Below, piece by piece: positions 1-7,593 of a stretch of DNA of 64,000 nt (positions within the stretch are counted from its first letter, which is position 1; the number at the start of each line of letters is the position of its first letter). Origin of the DNA: Spirosoma sp. 48-14. GTDB lineage: Bacteria; Bacteroidota; Bacteroidia; Cytophagales; Spirosomataceae. The position numbers and the translations under genes are program-made. A model generated the notes under the pieces. That model worked only from the letters and a program-made list of their open reading frames with translations, was not told where the DNA came from and ran no database searches. The stretch lies in contig NZ_MKUD01000063.1 of NCBI RefSeq assembly GCF_001898575.1, positions 385,215-449,214 on the forward strand, given 5' to 3'.

Positions 1-1
1 A

Positions 2-646
2 CGACTGGGCTATACGGTCACAATTCCCGACCATGCCGAGAGTGGCCGAACCTACCTGTCGAAAGGCCTGGTTGATGAAGCTCGAAAGCTCGCTATTCGA
101 AACGTGACCCTGCTGAAAGACCAGGTAACCGCCGAAACGCCGTTGATAGGCTTAGAACCTTCGGCCATTCTAACCTTCCGCGACGAATACCCTGATCTGG
201 TGCCTACTGAACTGAAAGCCGATGCCCAGCGCATTGCCAAAAACGTTTTTCTGTTCGAGGAATGGCTGGCTCAGGAAGTTGACGCCGGACGAGTGAACAA
301 AAGTTTATTTACCGAAGAAGCCAGACTGGTGAAAGTACACGGCCATTGCCATCAAAAAGCGCTCTCGTCGATGGTTCCGGTAAAAAAGGTGCTATCCTTA
401 CCCGCCAATTACAACGTACAGTTAATACCATCCGGCTGTTGCGGAATGGCCGGGTCGTTTGGGTATGAAGCGGAACATTACGAACTATCGATGCAAATCG
501 GGGAGTTAGTCTTGTTCCCTACGGTACGAAAAGCTGAAACGGCTATCATTTCGGCTGCCGGTACAAGTTGCCGCCATCAGATCAAGGATGGAACTGGCCG
601 AAAGGCCCAGCACCCCGCCGAGATTTTATTTGATGCGCTGTTGTGA
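2..646 (+). CDS. FAD-binding and (Fe-S)-binding oxidoreductase, C-terminal part (partial)
   Basis: The reading frame is open from the window edge, so only about the last 214 residues are present. They match the C-terminal iron-sulfur half of the YdiJ/D-lactate dehydrogenase-like family. A GHCHQKAL segment lies near visible residue 112 and a SGCCGMAGSFG segment near residue 145; these are the cysteine-rich CCG features that bind iron-sulfur clusters in glycolate oxidase/heterodisulfide reductase-type subunits. The tail GTSCRHQI...HPAEIL is typical of the fused FAD plus Fe-S proteins. The family oxidises 2-hydroxy acids and passes electrons to the respiratory chain. The substrate cannot be told from this fragment. 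The stop is followed directly by a palindromic repeat. Confidence 0.85.
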   Translation, partial: RLGYTVTIPDHAESGRTYLSKGLVDEARKLAIRNVTLLKDQVTAETPLIGLEPSAILTFRDEYPDLVPTELKADAQRIAKNVFLFEEWLAQEVDAGRVNKSLFTEEARLVKVHGHCHQKALSSMVPVKKVLSLPANYNVQLIPSGCCGMAGSFGYEAEHYELSMQIGELVLFPTVRKAETAIISAAGTSCRHQIKDGTGRKAQHPAEILFDALL

Positions 647-649
647 TTC

Positions 650-733
650 TTTTCCGACAGGATTTACAGGATGAACAGGATTTTTGGCTTATAAATGGAT
701 AATCCTGCTCATTCTGTAAATCCTGTCGGAAAA
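650..733. repeat. Intergenic palindrome, 33-bp arms
   Basis: Arms at 650-682 and 701-733 are reverse complements with two mismatches. They consist of CCTG-rich units (ACAGGATTTACAGGATGAAC type). The palindrome fills the gap between the oxidoreductase and the next gene. It could act as a transcription terminator or be a dispersed extragenic palindrome; there is no long T-run after it. Confidence 0.8.
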
Positions 734-784
734 CCTTTTGCGTTTCCAGTAGTTCTTTTTAAACCTAAAACGTTCACAGTTCTC

Positions 785-1837
785 ATGGAAAATTCAAATT
801 CATCAGCCCTTAGCGATGGCGCTCAACAGGCCAATCTGGTGTCGAACGAAAACGCAGAAGCGATGTTCGGTGCCGATCAGGGCGAAACAAATATGGTCAA
901 ACTCGTCGACGGTAAACTGACTCCTATTGGTGATACCGACGATGACGTTGTGGATGAACAACTTCGTAATCGGTATAGCTCCGACGAAGAACGAACCGTA
1001 CAGGGCGATCCATCGCGGGGAAAAACGTACGAAAATTCGGAAGCCTCATTGCACGTAGGCGAAGGTGTCGATGAAGCCATCTTACCGAATGATCCAATTG
1101 CTGTTGCCGATATTACGGGAAATCCGGATTCGGGTTCAACGATAGCAACTGGCCTTCCATCGGAAGACGAACCCAACAATTCGACCAATTCGGACTCGAA
1201 AAGCACATCGACCAATTCGTTTGCAGGCTGGAATTATATTGGCGGAGGCCAACCGTTGAGCAGCAACGGGATTCAGAACATGGTTCCGCCTACACCCGGT
1301 ACACCCGATCCAACGCAGCCTATTCCACCAACGCCCGGTGTGCCTCCGGAAACGCCCCCTACTCCACCCACACCCGGCCCTGAAATCCCTGACTTACCGG
1401 ATACCCCAAAGCCAGCCGTTCCCGATATTCGGAATGGCCTTACTCCATTGAGCACATTCACAGCTACGGTAGCGGCTCCGGCCGAACCGAAGTCGGCCAA
1501 TGCAGAGAAGGGTACGCAATACGAAGGGATTCATAAGGATATAGCCGAAGCAGCAAAAGCCGTTCCGGGTACGGAGGAAGGTATGGAAGACGCTCCTGAT
1601 ACGGGTGATTCGGCTCGGCCCTACGATGTAAATGCCAAAGATCCAGCTCAGAACCAACCCGGCGAACGGCCTGAAGAAGGCCGGGAAGCAGAAAAGTTAC
1701 CCCGCGAAATGGCCGATGAAAGTAGCATTGCGGCACAAAATATGATTTCTGGACCCGATCGTTCCGACCAGAAATCGACCGAAGGGCTCGACCGGAAATA
1801 CAACGACCTGGACGCTACCCGCGACATGGCAACCTAG
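785..1837 (+). CDS. Acidic, proline-rich, probably disordered protein of unknown function
   Basis: I do not recognise a family. The protein is about 350 residues, with no signal peptide and no membrane segment, so it is probably cytoplasmic. The first 150 residues are rich in Asp, Glu, Ser, Asn and Gly. Residues about 163-207 are an extreme proline/threonine stretch with repeated PPTPG units, and the rest is again acidic and Ala/Glu-rich. An upstream in-frame ATG at 695 lies inside the palindrome, so the ATG at 785 (MENSNSS) is the better start. Composition suggests an intrinsically disordered protein, perhaps stress-related; that is inference. It is followed by a strong bidirectional hairpin. 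Confidence 0.6.
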   Translation: MENSNSSALSDGAQQANLVSNENAEAMFGADQGETNMVKLVDGKLTPIGDTDDDVVDEQLRNRYSSDEERTVQGDPSRGKTYENSEASLHVGEGVDEAILPNDPIAVADITGNPDSGSTIATGLPSEDEPNNSTNSDSKSTSTNSFAGWNYIGGGQPLSSNGIQNMVPPTPGTPDPTQPIPPTPGVPPETPPTPPTPGPEIPDLPDTPKPAVPDIRNGLTPLSTFTATVAAPAEPKSANAEKGTQYEGIHKDIAEAAKAVPGTEEGMEDAPDTGDSARPYDVNAKDPAQNQPGERPEEGREAEKLPREMADESSIAAQNMISGPDRSDQKSTEGLDRKYNDLDATRDMAT

Positions 1838-1852
1838 TGACTGAATACTCCA

Positions 1853-1908
1853 AAATCTGAAAGCGCCCAAAACAGTGAATGATTACTGTTGAGGGCGCTT
1901 TCAGATTT
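1853..1908. terminator. Bidirectional terminator hairpin
   Basis: A perfect 16-bp inverted repeat (1853-1868 with 1893-1908; core AAGCGCCC/GGGCGCTT) lies between two convergent genes. A-rich and T-rich outer ends allow it to stop transcription in both directions. Confidence 0.75.
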
Positions 1909-1928
1909 ATAAATGACTTGATTAATAG

Positions 1929-2834
1929 CTATTTTTTTAGTTCGCTCTTTACTCTTCGCACAAACTCGTCTGAGACACTCGCGAAATTGGCGACTTCTGC
2001 ATCCGTAAATTTCTCAGCAAGCAGCAGTTTACGGACCACTTCAATGCTTTTTTGCTCATATCCTTCTTCCAAGCCTTCTTCTCTGGCTAGCATTTTAATT
2101 GTGTCGATGATACCCATAGCTTTCTGACTTCCGGTTAGCAGTTCAATCTCCTTATCAAAGTTACGATTTATGTCTGGATCTCCAATGTAGACAAACGTCT
2201 TCAAAAAGAACAGAAAACGTTGTATTTGTTCGCTGTCGTAGCGTTGGCTTTGAATCAACGCTTTGGCAATGGTCAGTCGTTCTTCCCCCAGTTCTTTTTC
2301 AGGAATTTTGCCTAACAACAAAGCTTTCTGGGCCGCCAGAACGATGAGCGCAAACGGATTAGCCATTGCTATCAACTCACTTTCCGAATGATCGAGAATA
2401 TGGTAAGCGTTGTATTTGTACGTGATCTCAGTTCCTAAAAACCGTTTGTGGTACTGATCCGGTCGGGGTTGATTTTTACCACCTGTAAACACCGCCAGGG
2501 CAACAATATCCACTTCATACCGATCATAAATACGGTACCAGTATTGCAACATCCGATGAGCGAATCCACGCGTATCGTCACCCTGAATTTCCAGGTGTAC
2601 TAAAATCCATTCTTCAGTACCGTCCAGCAGCCAGGCTTTGACCAGCATATCTACAAATCGGGAACCACCCTGCTTTTCCAGTTCGGGAAAGAGTTCGCTC
2701 AACTCCTTGTCCATGAACTCAAAACCTCGGTTCATGTCGAATAACTCGTCAGCCTCTGGAAAGAAAAATCGTAATAAATCAGGAAAAGCTTCCTCAAAAG
2801 CGCTTTTCAATAAAATGTCGTTCTTTCTACGCAT
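1929..2834 (-). CDS. Rpn family recombination-promoting nuclease (PD-(D/E)XK type)
   Basis: This is a full-length 301-residue protein. The N-terminus (MRRKNDILLKSAFEEAFPDL) and the block EEWILVHLEIQGDD near residues 75-90 match the Rpn/YhgA-like family, in which an E-x-Q-type motif forms part of a PD-(D/E)XK nuclease core. The HRMLQYWYRIYDRY segment follows as usual. Family members are often labelled putative transposase, but the characterised Rpn proteins are DNA endonucleases that promote RecA-independent recombination and have been linked to phage defence. There are no terminal inverted repeats or target duplications here, so it is not part of an insertion sequence. A TATCTTTG element ends only a few bases before the start codon, suggesting a nearly leaderless mRNA. 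Confidence 0.8.
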   Translation of the reverse strand: MRRKNDILLKSAFEEAFPDLLRFFFPEADELFDMNRGFEFMDKELSELFPELEKQGGSRFVDMLVKAWLLDGTEEWILVHLEIQGDDTRGFAHRMLQYWYRIYDRYEVDIVALAVFTGGKNQPRPDQYHKRFLGTEITYKYNAYHILDHSESELIAMANPFALIVLAAQKALLLGKIPEKELGEERLTIAKALIQSQRYDSEQIQRFLFFLKTFVYIGDPDINRNFDKEIELLTGSQKAMGIIDTIKMLAREEGLEEGYEQKSIEVVRKLLLAEKFTDAEVANFASVSDEFVRRVKSELKK

Positions 2835-2838
2835 CGGG

Positions 2839-2846
2839 CAAAGATA
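2839..2846 (-). promoter_or_regulatory. Bacteroidota-type -7 element (TATCTTTG)
   Basis: On the minus strand TATCTTTG matches the Bacteroidota -7 consensus TAnnTTTG exactly. It lies 4 bases before the ATG of the Rpn gene. A T-rich stretch about 22 bases upstream could serve as the -33 element. The short distance implies a leaderless or almost leaderless transcript. Confidence 0.5.
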
Positions 2847-2914
2847 GACGATGTGCGGACGTGTAGTTAAAATCCACTGTTCCAGTTACCTTTATCTCAA
2901 AAATTCTAATCTCC

Positions 2915-3595
2915 ATGAAACGATTACTGATTCTGAGCGTACTCTTTTGTCCATTATCCTTCACATTTCCCCCAAAATGGACCTCGTTATTTGACGGAAA
3001 AACGATAAAAGGCTGGCACAGCTACCATAAAGATGGGATTGTTGGCTGGTATGTCGAAGATGGGGCCATGACACCCGACGGTACGGGCGGTGATCTCGTT
3101 ACGGATAAGGAATACGAAAACTTTGAGCTGGAGTTTGAATTCAAAATCCCCAAAGGCAGCAACAGTGGTGTGGTGTATAAAATCATCGACAGCCCGGAAA
3201 TTAAGTCAACCTACATGTCGGGGCCAGAGTATCAGGTGATTGACGACAAAGGCTATCTGGATGGTGACGGAAAACCCTATAAGTTGAAAGATACGCAGTT
3301 AACCGGTGCCAACTACGACATGATTCCCCCGGCCGATATGAATGCAGCCAAAGCACCGGGCGAGTGGAACAAAGGCCGTATTGTAGTAAACAAAAACCAT
3401 GTGGAGCACTTCCTGAACGGCAAAAAAATGGTCGATTACGAATACGGTTCCGACAACTGGAAAGCACTGGTTGCCAAAAGTAAGTTTGCCAACTGGCCTT
3501 ACGCAACGCCCCATGCAAAAGGCAAAATCGCCCTTCAGAACCACAGCCCCAAAGAGCGTGTCTGGTACCGGAATATCCAGATTCGGGAATTATAA
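2915..3595 (+). CDS. DUF1080 (3-keto-disaccharide hydrolase-type) secreted protein
   Basis: The 226-residue protein has an N-terminal signal peptide (about residues 1-18) followed by the hallmark WTSLFDGKTIKGWHSY of the DUF1080 family. Downstream FELEFEFKIPKGSNSGVVYK and the C-terminal GKIALQNH...VWYRNIQIREL blocks complete a concanavalin-like beta-sandwich. The family includes 3-keto-glucoside hydrolases and is common in Bacteroidota carbohydrate metabolism. It is probably periplasmic or outer-membrane associated. It stands alone, with an inverted repeat after its stop. Substrate unknown. Confidence 0.88.
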   Translation: MKRLLILSVLFCPLSFTFPPKWTSLFDGKTIKGWHSYHKDGIVGWYVEDGAMTPDGTGGDLVTDKEYENFELEFEFKIPKGSNSGVVYKIIDSPEIKSTYMSGPEYQVIDDKGYLDGDGKPYKLKDTQLTGANYDMIPPADMNAAKAPGEWNKGRIVVNKNHVEHFLNGKKMVDYEYGSDNWKALVAKSKFANWPYATPHAKGKIALQNHSPKERVWYRNIQIREL

Positions 3596-3609
3596 AGAAC
3601 TAGTCAGTT

Positions 3610-3693
3610 GTGGTCCGTTGCCTTCGGCGTCATTCATGGTCATTAGTCGCATTCCAATAATAACAATCCCTGACGCCGAAGGCAACGGACCAC
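3610..3693. repeat. Perfect 23-bp inverted repeat
   Basis: GTGGTCCGTTGCCTTCGGCG... at 3610-3632 is exactly complementary to 3671-3693, with a 38-base loop. It sits between the DUF1080 gene and the remnant DUF1028 gene. It has no T-run and looks like an extragenic palindrome rather than a classical terminator. Confidence 0.8.
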
Positions 3694-3706
3694 GAATGCA
3701 ACTGGC

Positions 3707-4110
3707 TTATTTTTTACGTTTCCAGTCATTTAGTTTTTTCCGCAAAGCCTCTACTGCGTTTATTGTATTATTGATGCCATACACAATCAAATTCAAGTAT
3801 GGCCTCTGTCACCACACCGCTTATCACCACCCAGTTTCGCGCCCGCTTCCAGAATTTGTTCGGGTGGAGCATCAACCATAATCATCCGTCATGCCTGCGT
3901 ACGGGCTGCTCCACTGGCCTGCACAACAACAGCCCCTTTCCCCGGCACGATTGACCCGATACCATAAACGCTGTACGTACAGGAGGCCCCCGCTATCCCA
4001 ATGGCTTTGGTTTGAGGATCAATAAGTATGATCGACCAGGTTGCGTAAGCCTGTATGACGCTAGCGGTCAGTACCAAACCAATCAGACTCAATCGTTGAA
4101 GAGCTTTCAT
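3707..4110 (-). pseudogene. Decayed DUF1028 family gene (internal deletion and frameshifts)
   Basis: Reading from an ATG at 4110, MKALQRLSLIGLV gives a signal peptide, followed by ATWSIILIDPQTKAIGIAGA and GIGSIVPGKGAVVVQA, the characteristic start of DUF1028 (Ntn-hydrolase-like) proteins. The frame stops at 3889 after about 73 residues. Further fragments of the same family lie downstream on the same strand: APPEQILEAGAKLGGDKRCGD (3880-3800 region) and, in another frame, AVEALRKKLNDWKRKK ending at a TAA at 3707. The middle of the usual roughly 300-residue protein is missing. This is a gene remnant, not a functional gene. Confidence 0.75.
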
Positions 4111-4233
4111 GTGGAAGAAAGTAGTATAGACATTTTTGGGTAACTTACGATTCTGTAGGTATATCGCCAATACATTTGGCAAACCAACACTGGTTAATAG
4201 GGTAACAAGCTGCTAATCGCTACTTTGGGGTCT

Positions 4234-5709
4234 ATGATTCATCTTATTCAGCAAGCTCATCGCCATTCATCCACTACGGCCATTCTGGCTAACGGTCAAG
4301 GATATACGTACAAACAACTGCTGGAGGATTCGGCAGCGTTTAGCCAGCAGTTGCTCAACGGCCAGAGCGATCTTGCCGAAGCACGCGTAGCCTTCATGGT
4401 CGAGCCGGGGTACGACTATGTACGAGTGCAATGGGGCATCTGGCGTGCCGGGGGTATCGCGGTGCCGCTCTGCATTACGTATCCGCCAGCCTCCCTGCAA
4501 TATGTGATCGACGATACGGCAGCCAGCATTATAGTAGCCTCTGCCCGATACACGTCTGTTCTCCAACCACTTGTTGACGCTAAGAATCTGCGTTTTATCG
4601 AGCTAACTCATCCAGAAAGCAATCCGCCTGTTGAACTGCCCGACGTTGACCCAGCGCGGGGCGCGATGATTCTGTATACCAGTGGCACAACGAATCTGCC
4701 TAAAGGGGTGGTGAGCACACACGCCAATCTGGAAGCGCAGATGACAACCCTCGTCGAAGCCTGGGAATGGCAGCCAAGCGATCATATTCTTTGCGTATTG
4801 CCCCTGCATCATGTGCATGGTATTGTCAACGTAATCGGGTGTGCGCTCTGGTCAGGCGCCTGTTGTGAGTTTCTGCCAGAATTTTCGCCCGCAGCCGTCT
4901 TCAACGCCTTTCAGCAGGGAGCCATTAATCTGTTTATGGCTGTGCCGACCATTTATTTCAAACTGATTGCCTATTGGGAAGGGCTACCGACCAATGAGCA
5001 GCAGGCTCTGACAAACACGATGCGCTCGTTCCGGCTGATGGTTTCTGGATCCGCAGCCTTGCCCGTGACGGTCATGGAGAAGTGGGAACGGGTCAGTGGT
5101 CATGTGCTGCTGGAACGCTATGGTATGACCGAAATTGGTATGGCGATCAGCAATCCGTATCGAGGGCAACGGGTGCCAGGGCATATTGGCCAGCCGCTAC
5201 CGGGCGTTGGTGTTCGACTGGTAGATGAAGAAAATAATCCAGTAGCCGACGGCCAGCCTGGCGAAATTCAGGTGAAAGGGCCGACCGTATTCCGCGAGTA
5301 CTGGCAGCGGCCACAGGCTACTCAGGAGGCCTTTACCCCAGATGGCTGGTTCCGAACGGGCGATGTAGCGGTGGTTGACGAAGGAAGTTATAAAATTCTG
5401 GGACGCAGCTCGGTCGATATTATTAAGTCAGGCGGCTACAAGCTGTCGGCGCTTGAAATCGAAGAGGTATTACGCACGCATCCAGCCATCGGCGATTGCG
5501 GTGTTATCGGACTGCCCGACGAAGAATGGGGCGAAATTGTGGGCGCGGTACTGGTGACCAAAGAGCCGATTGACCTAACCGACCTGAACCAGTGGATGCG
5601 CACCCGAATGCCTGCTTACAAAGTACCGCGCCATTATCGGATTGTGACCGAACTGCCCCGTAATGCCATGGGTAAAGTGACGAAAAACGACTTAAAACAA
5701 ATTTTCTGA
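4234..5709 (+). CDS. AMP-forming acyl-CoA synthetase, malonyl-CoA synthetase (MatB/ACSF3)-like
   Basis: The 491-residue ANL superfamily enzyme activates a carboxylic acid to acyl-AMP and then acyl-CoA. The P-loop YTSGTTNLPKG is near residues 145-156, followed by LPLHHVHGIVN and FMAVPTIYFKL, which are especially close to malonyl/methylmalonyl-CoA synthetases of the MatB/ACSF3 group. GRSSVDIIKSGGYK and the final PRNAMGKVTKND carry the hinge and the catalytic lysine. An upstream TTG at 4225 is possible, but ATG 4234 (MIHLIQQ) fits better. It is the first gene of a probable three-gene unit with a tiny membrane peptide (3-base gap) and a sodium symporter, which may import the acid. Malonate as substrate is inferred, not shown. 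Confidence 0.85.
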   Translation: MIHLIQQAHRHSSTTAILANGQGYTYKQLLEDSAAFSQQLLNGQSDLAEARVAFMVEPGYDYVRVQWGIWRAGGIAVPLCITYPPASLQYVIDDTAASIIVASARYTSVLQPLVDAKNLRFIELTHPESNPPVELPDVDPARGAMILYTSGTTNLPKGVVSTHANLEAQMTTLVEAWEWQPSDHILCVLPLHHVHGIVNVIGCALWSGACCEFLPEFSPAAVFNAFQQGAINLFMAVPTIYFKLIAYWEGLPTNEQQALTNTMRSFRLMVSGSAALPVTVMEKWERVSGHVLLERYGMTEIGMAISNPYRGQRVPGHIGQPLPGVGVRLVDEENNPVADGQPGEIQVKGPTVFREYWQRPQATQEAFTPDGWFRTGDVAVVDEGSYKILGRSSVDIIKSGGYKLSALEIEEVLRTHPAIGDCGVIGLPDEEWGEIVGAVLVTKEPIDLTDLNQWMRTRMPAYKVPRHYRIVTELPRNAMGKVTKNDLKQIF

Positions 5710-5712
5710 CCA

Positions 5713-5835
5713 ATGGACTTTCTGACTGCGTTTCCGTACTGGTTCATTATCGTGATCATGATTCTCAACGCCATTGCAGTTCAGTTCATGAACATCGACA
5801 TCCGTAACGACGACAAAAAAATGGATAATGAGTAA
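5713..5835 (+). CDS. Small single-span membrane peptide (40 aa)
   Basis: A 40-codon ORF starts 3 bases after the synthetase stop. The translation begins MDFLTAFPYWFIIVIMILNA, giving one clear hydrophobic helix (about residues 8-26) followed by a charged tail (NIDIRNDDKK). Its last codons and stop (ATGGATAATGAGTAA) fall in the left arm of a palindromic repeat. The position directly before an SSS-family symporter resembles small accessory subunits of other symporters. I know of no named family for this sequence, so function is unassigned. Confidence is moderate because of its size. Confidence 0.5.
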   Translation: MDFLTAFPYWFIIVIMILNAIAVQFMNIDIRNDDKKMDNE

Positions 5836-5911
5836 TGGATAATGAATACCTCCTACTGAATTTCAGTGGAATCCATTATCAATTATTCATTATGCATTGC
5901 TCATTATCCAT
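5821..5911. repeat. AATGGATAATG-family intergenic palindrome
   Basis: The arm ATGGATAATGAGTAATG (5821-5837) pairs with 5895-5911 with one mismatch. Further complementary ATTATC/GATAAT segments lie inside. The same sequence family recurs near 10708-10776 and 25594-25675. It overlaps the end of the small peptide gene and ends 6 bases before the symporter start. Confidence 0.75.
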
Positions 5912-5917
5912 CATTCT

Positions 5918-7474
5918 ATGGCCTACTTCTCCGAACATGCTACGGTGCTGATTTGCATGGTAGTTTACCTGATTTCACTGATTACGTTTGGCTGGTATCT
6001 GCAACGGCAGGCCAGCAAAACCGTGGGCGAATACTACGTAGCCGATCGCAGGATACCCGGCTGGGTGGTATCGCTGGCCTTCTTTTCAACCTTTGTCAGC
6101 ACCAACACCTACATCGGTCAGGCGGGCGAATCGTTCCGGTACGGCCTTTCCTGGACCTGGGTGGGTGTTTTCTGGGCAGTGTTCTGCATCATTTCGTGGC
6201 AGATTTTAGGTCCCCGCATGCGGAATCAGAGCATCCGACTAAAGTCGTTTACCGTACCCGATTATTTTCAGTTGCGCTACCAGAGCCAGCTTTCGCGCAG
6301 CATCCGGGTGTTATCAGCCGTGATTATTCTGTTTGCAACGGTCTGGTACATGACGGGTATTGCCAAAGGCTGTGCCCACCTGCTTCAGTCGTTGCTCGAT
6401 ATTCCTTATGCATATGGCGCGGCCTTCATGCTGTTCTTCACCTGTTTTTATACCATTGCGGGCGGGATGTACGGCATCATGTGGACCGACGCTGTTCAGG
6501 GTATTCTGATGTTCATTGTAGCGATCATCATGCTAGCCTTGCCCTTCATCTACGTAGGAGGGTATGATGCGCTGATGGCTAAAATTGCGTTCGTCGATCA
6601 TGTGTCGAAAAAAGGAGCCCCTATTGGCAATGGATTGGTGACGTTTGGGCAACTGACCTCATTTACCTACATCGTCGGGATTGGCCTGTCGATTGGCATG
6701 AAACAAATCTCCGAACCCAAACTACTCATCCGGTTCTATACTGTGAAAGACAAGGCAGGCATGAAGTTCGCCATGACCTGGACGCCCATTTTTATGGGTG
6801 TTTCGCTCGTTTGCGTCATGGGTCTGGGCGCTTTGGTACACGGCATGGTAAGTAGTGACGAAGCGGCCCAACTCATCAACAATACTGACGAAGTGGTGGG
6901 CTTTATGCTCAAGAAATTCAACAATCCACTCATTAGTGGTATCTGTCTGATGGGGTTATTTGCGGCTGGGATGGCGGCACTGGCATCGGTCACGCTGGTG
7001 GTGGGAACAACCCTTGTGAAAGACATCTGGAATGTCTGGCAACCGATGCCTGTGGAGAAAATCATTCCCCGCACCAAAGTGGTTATGCTGCTCTACTGCA
7101 TCATCGTGTATTATTTCACCATCTTCCCACCTGCCGATGTGGTCGAATTATCCGCTTTTGCCGGGTCGGTCTATGTAGCCAGTTTCTTTCCAACCATTTT
7201 TGGCGGGTTATATTTCCGCTGGGGGACCGATCTGGGTGCCGTCGCGTCGATGCTGGCGGGGATTGTGGTCAATATCGTCTGGCGGTTTGGCGTCCGAACC
7301 CGTTACGAGAACCTGGGCGACATTCACGAAGTATTTCCGGCGTTTCTGGCGTCGTTTGTGGCCTATGTGCTGGTGAGCCAGCTAACGGCCCAACGAAAAC
7401 CTACACAAGACCACCTGGCAACGGTTTTCGGCGAAGAATCGAAGCTGGATTTTATTCCATCCGCCAATCGTTAA
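5918..7474 (+). CDS. Sodium:solute symporter (SSS family)
   Basis: The roughly 518-residue integral membrane protein has about 13 hydrophobic segments. The region EYYVADRRIPGWVVSLAFF, the following FVSTNTYIGQAGESF, and the GGMYGIMWTDAVQGILMF block near residues 190-210 are hallmarks of the SSS (SLC5-like) family, which couples sodium entry to uptake of sugars, vitamins or organic acids. ATG 5918 (MAYFSEHA) is preferred over a start 7 codons upstream in the repeat. Being third in a unit after an acyl-CoA synthetase suggests an organic acid or pantothenate-like substrate, which is inference. It is followed by a hairpin at about 7505-7535. Confidence 0.9.
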   Translation: MAYFSEHATVLICMVVYLISLITFGWYLQRQASKTVGEYYVADRRIPGWVVSLAFFSTFVSTNTYIGQAGESFRYGLSWTWVGVFWAVFCIISWQILGPRMRNQSIRLKSFTVPDYFQLRYQSQLSRSIRVLSAVIILFATVWYMTGIAKGCAHLLQSLLDIPYAYGAAFMLFFTCFYTIAGGMYGIMWTDAVQGILMFIVAIIMLALPFIYVGGYDALMAKIAFVDHVSKKGAPIGNGLVTFGQLTSFTYIVGIGLSIGMKQISEPKLLIRFYTVKDKAGMKFAMTWTPIFMGVSLVCVMGLGALVHGMVSSDEAAQLINNTDEVVGFMLKKFNNPLISGICLMGLFAAGMAALASVTLVVGTTLVKDIWNVWQPMPVEKIIPRTKVVMLLYCIIVYYFTIFPPADVVELSAFAGSVYVASFFPTIFGGLYFRWGTDLGAVASMLAGIVVNIVWRFGVRTRYENLGDIHEVFPAFLASFVAYVLVSQLTAQRKPTQDHLATVFGEESKLDFIPSANR

Positions 7475-7500
7475 AACCGTTTTTCTACGATCTCCAAACT

Positions 7501-7547
7501 ATAAATCTCCCGGCAGATGCCGCCGGGGATTTATTAAAACCAACCTA
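7501..7547. repeat. Dispersed repeat with CCCGGCAGAT hairpin, copy 1
   Basis: The segment ATAAATCTCCCGGCAGATGC forms a hairpin with GCCGGGGATTTAT and continues into AAAACCAACCTAT. A second copy with the same order lies at about 17659-17706. The hairpin may terminate the symporter transcript. Confidence 0.6.
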
Positions 7548-7593
7548 TTTCTGAAAATTCCTGATCGGTCTGGACGAAGCCATTTTGGGCCAA

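Noticed and set aside
1929-2834. Rpn protein as evidence of an insertion sequence
   Set aside because: Often annotated as putative transposase, but no terminal inverted repeats or target duplications were found; it is a stand-alone nuclease gene.
4225-4233. TTG start for the acyl-CoA synthetase
   Set aside because: An ATG nine bases downstream gives a normal N-terminus, and the TTG is part of a possible promoter-like TACTTTG stretch.
5866-6567. 233-residue ORF overlapping the symporter in another frame
   Set aside because: It lies inside the well-supported SSS symporter, begins in a palindrome and has no recognisable domain; it is a shadow frame.
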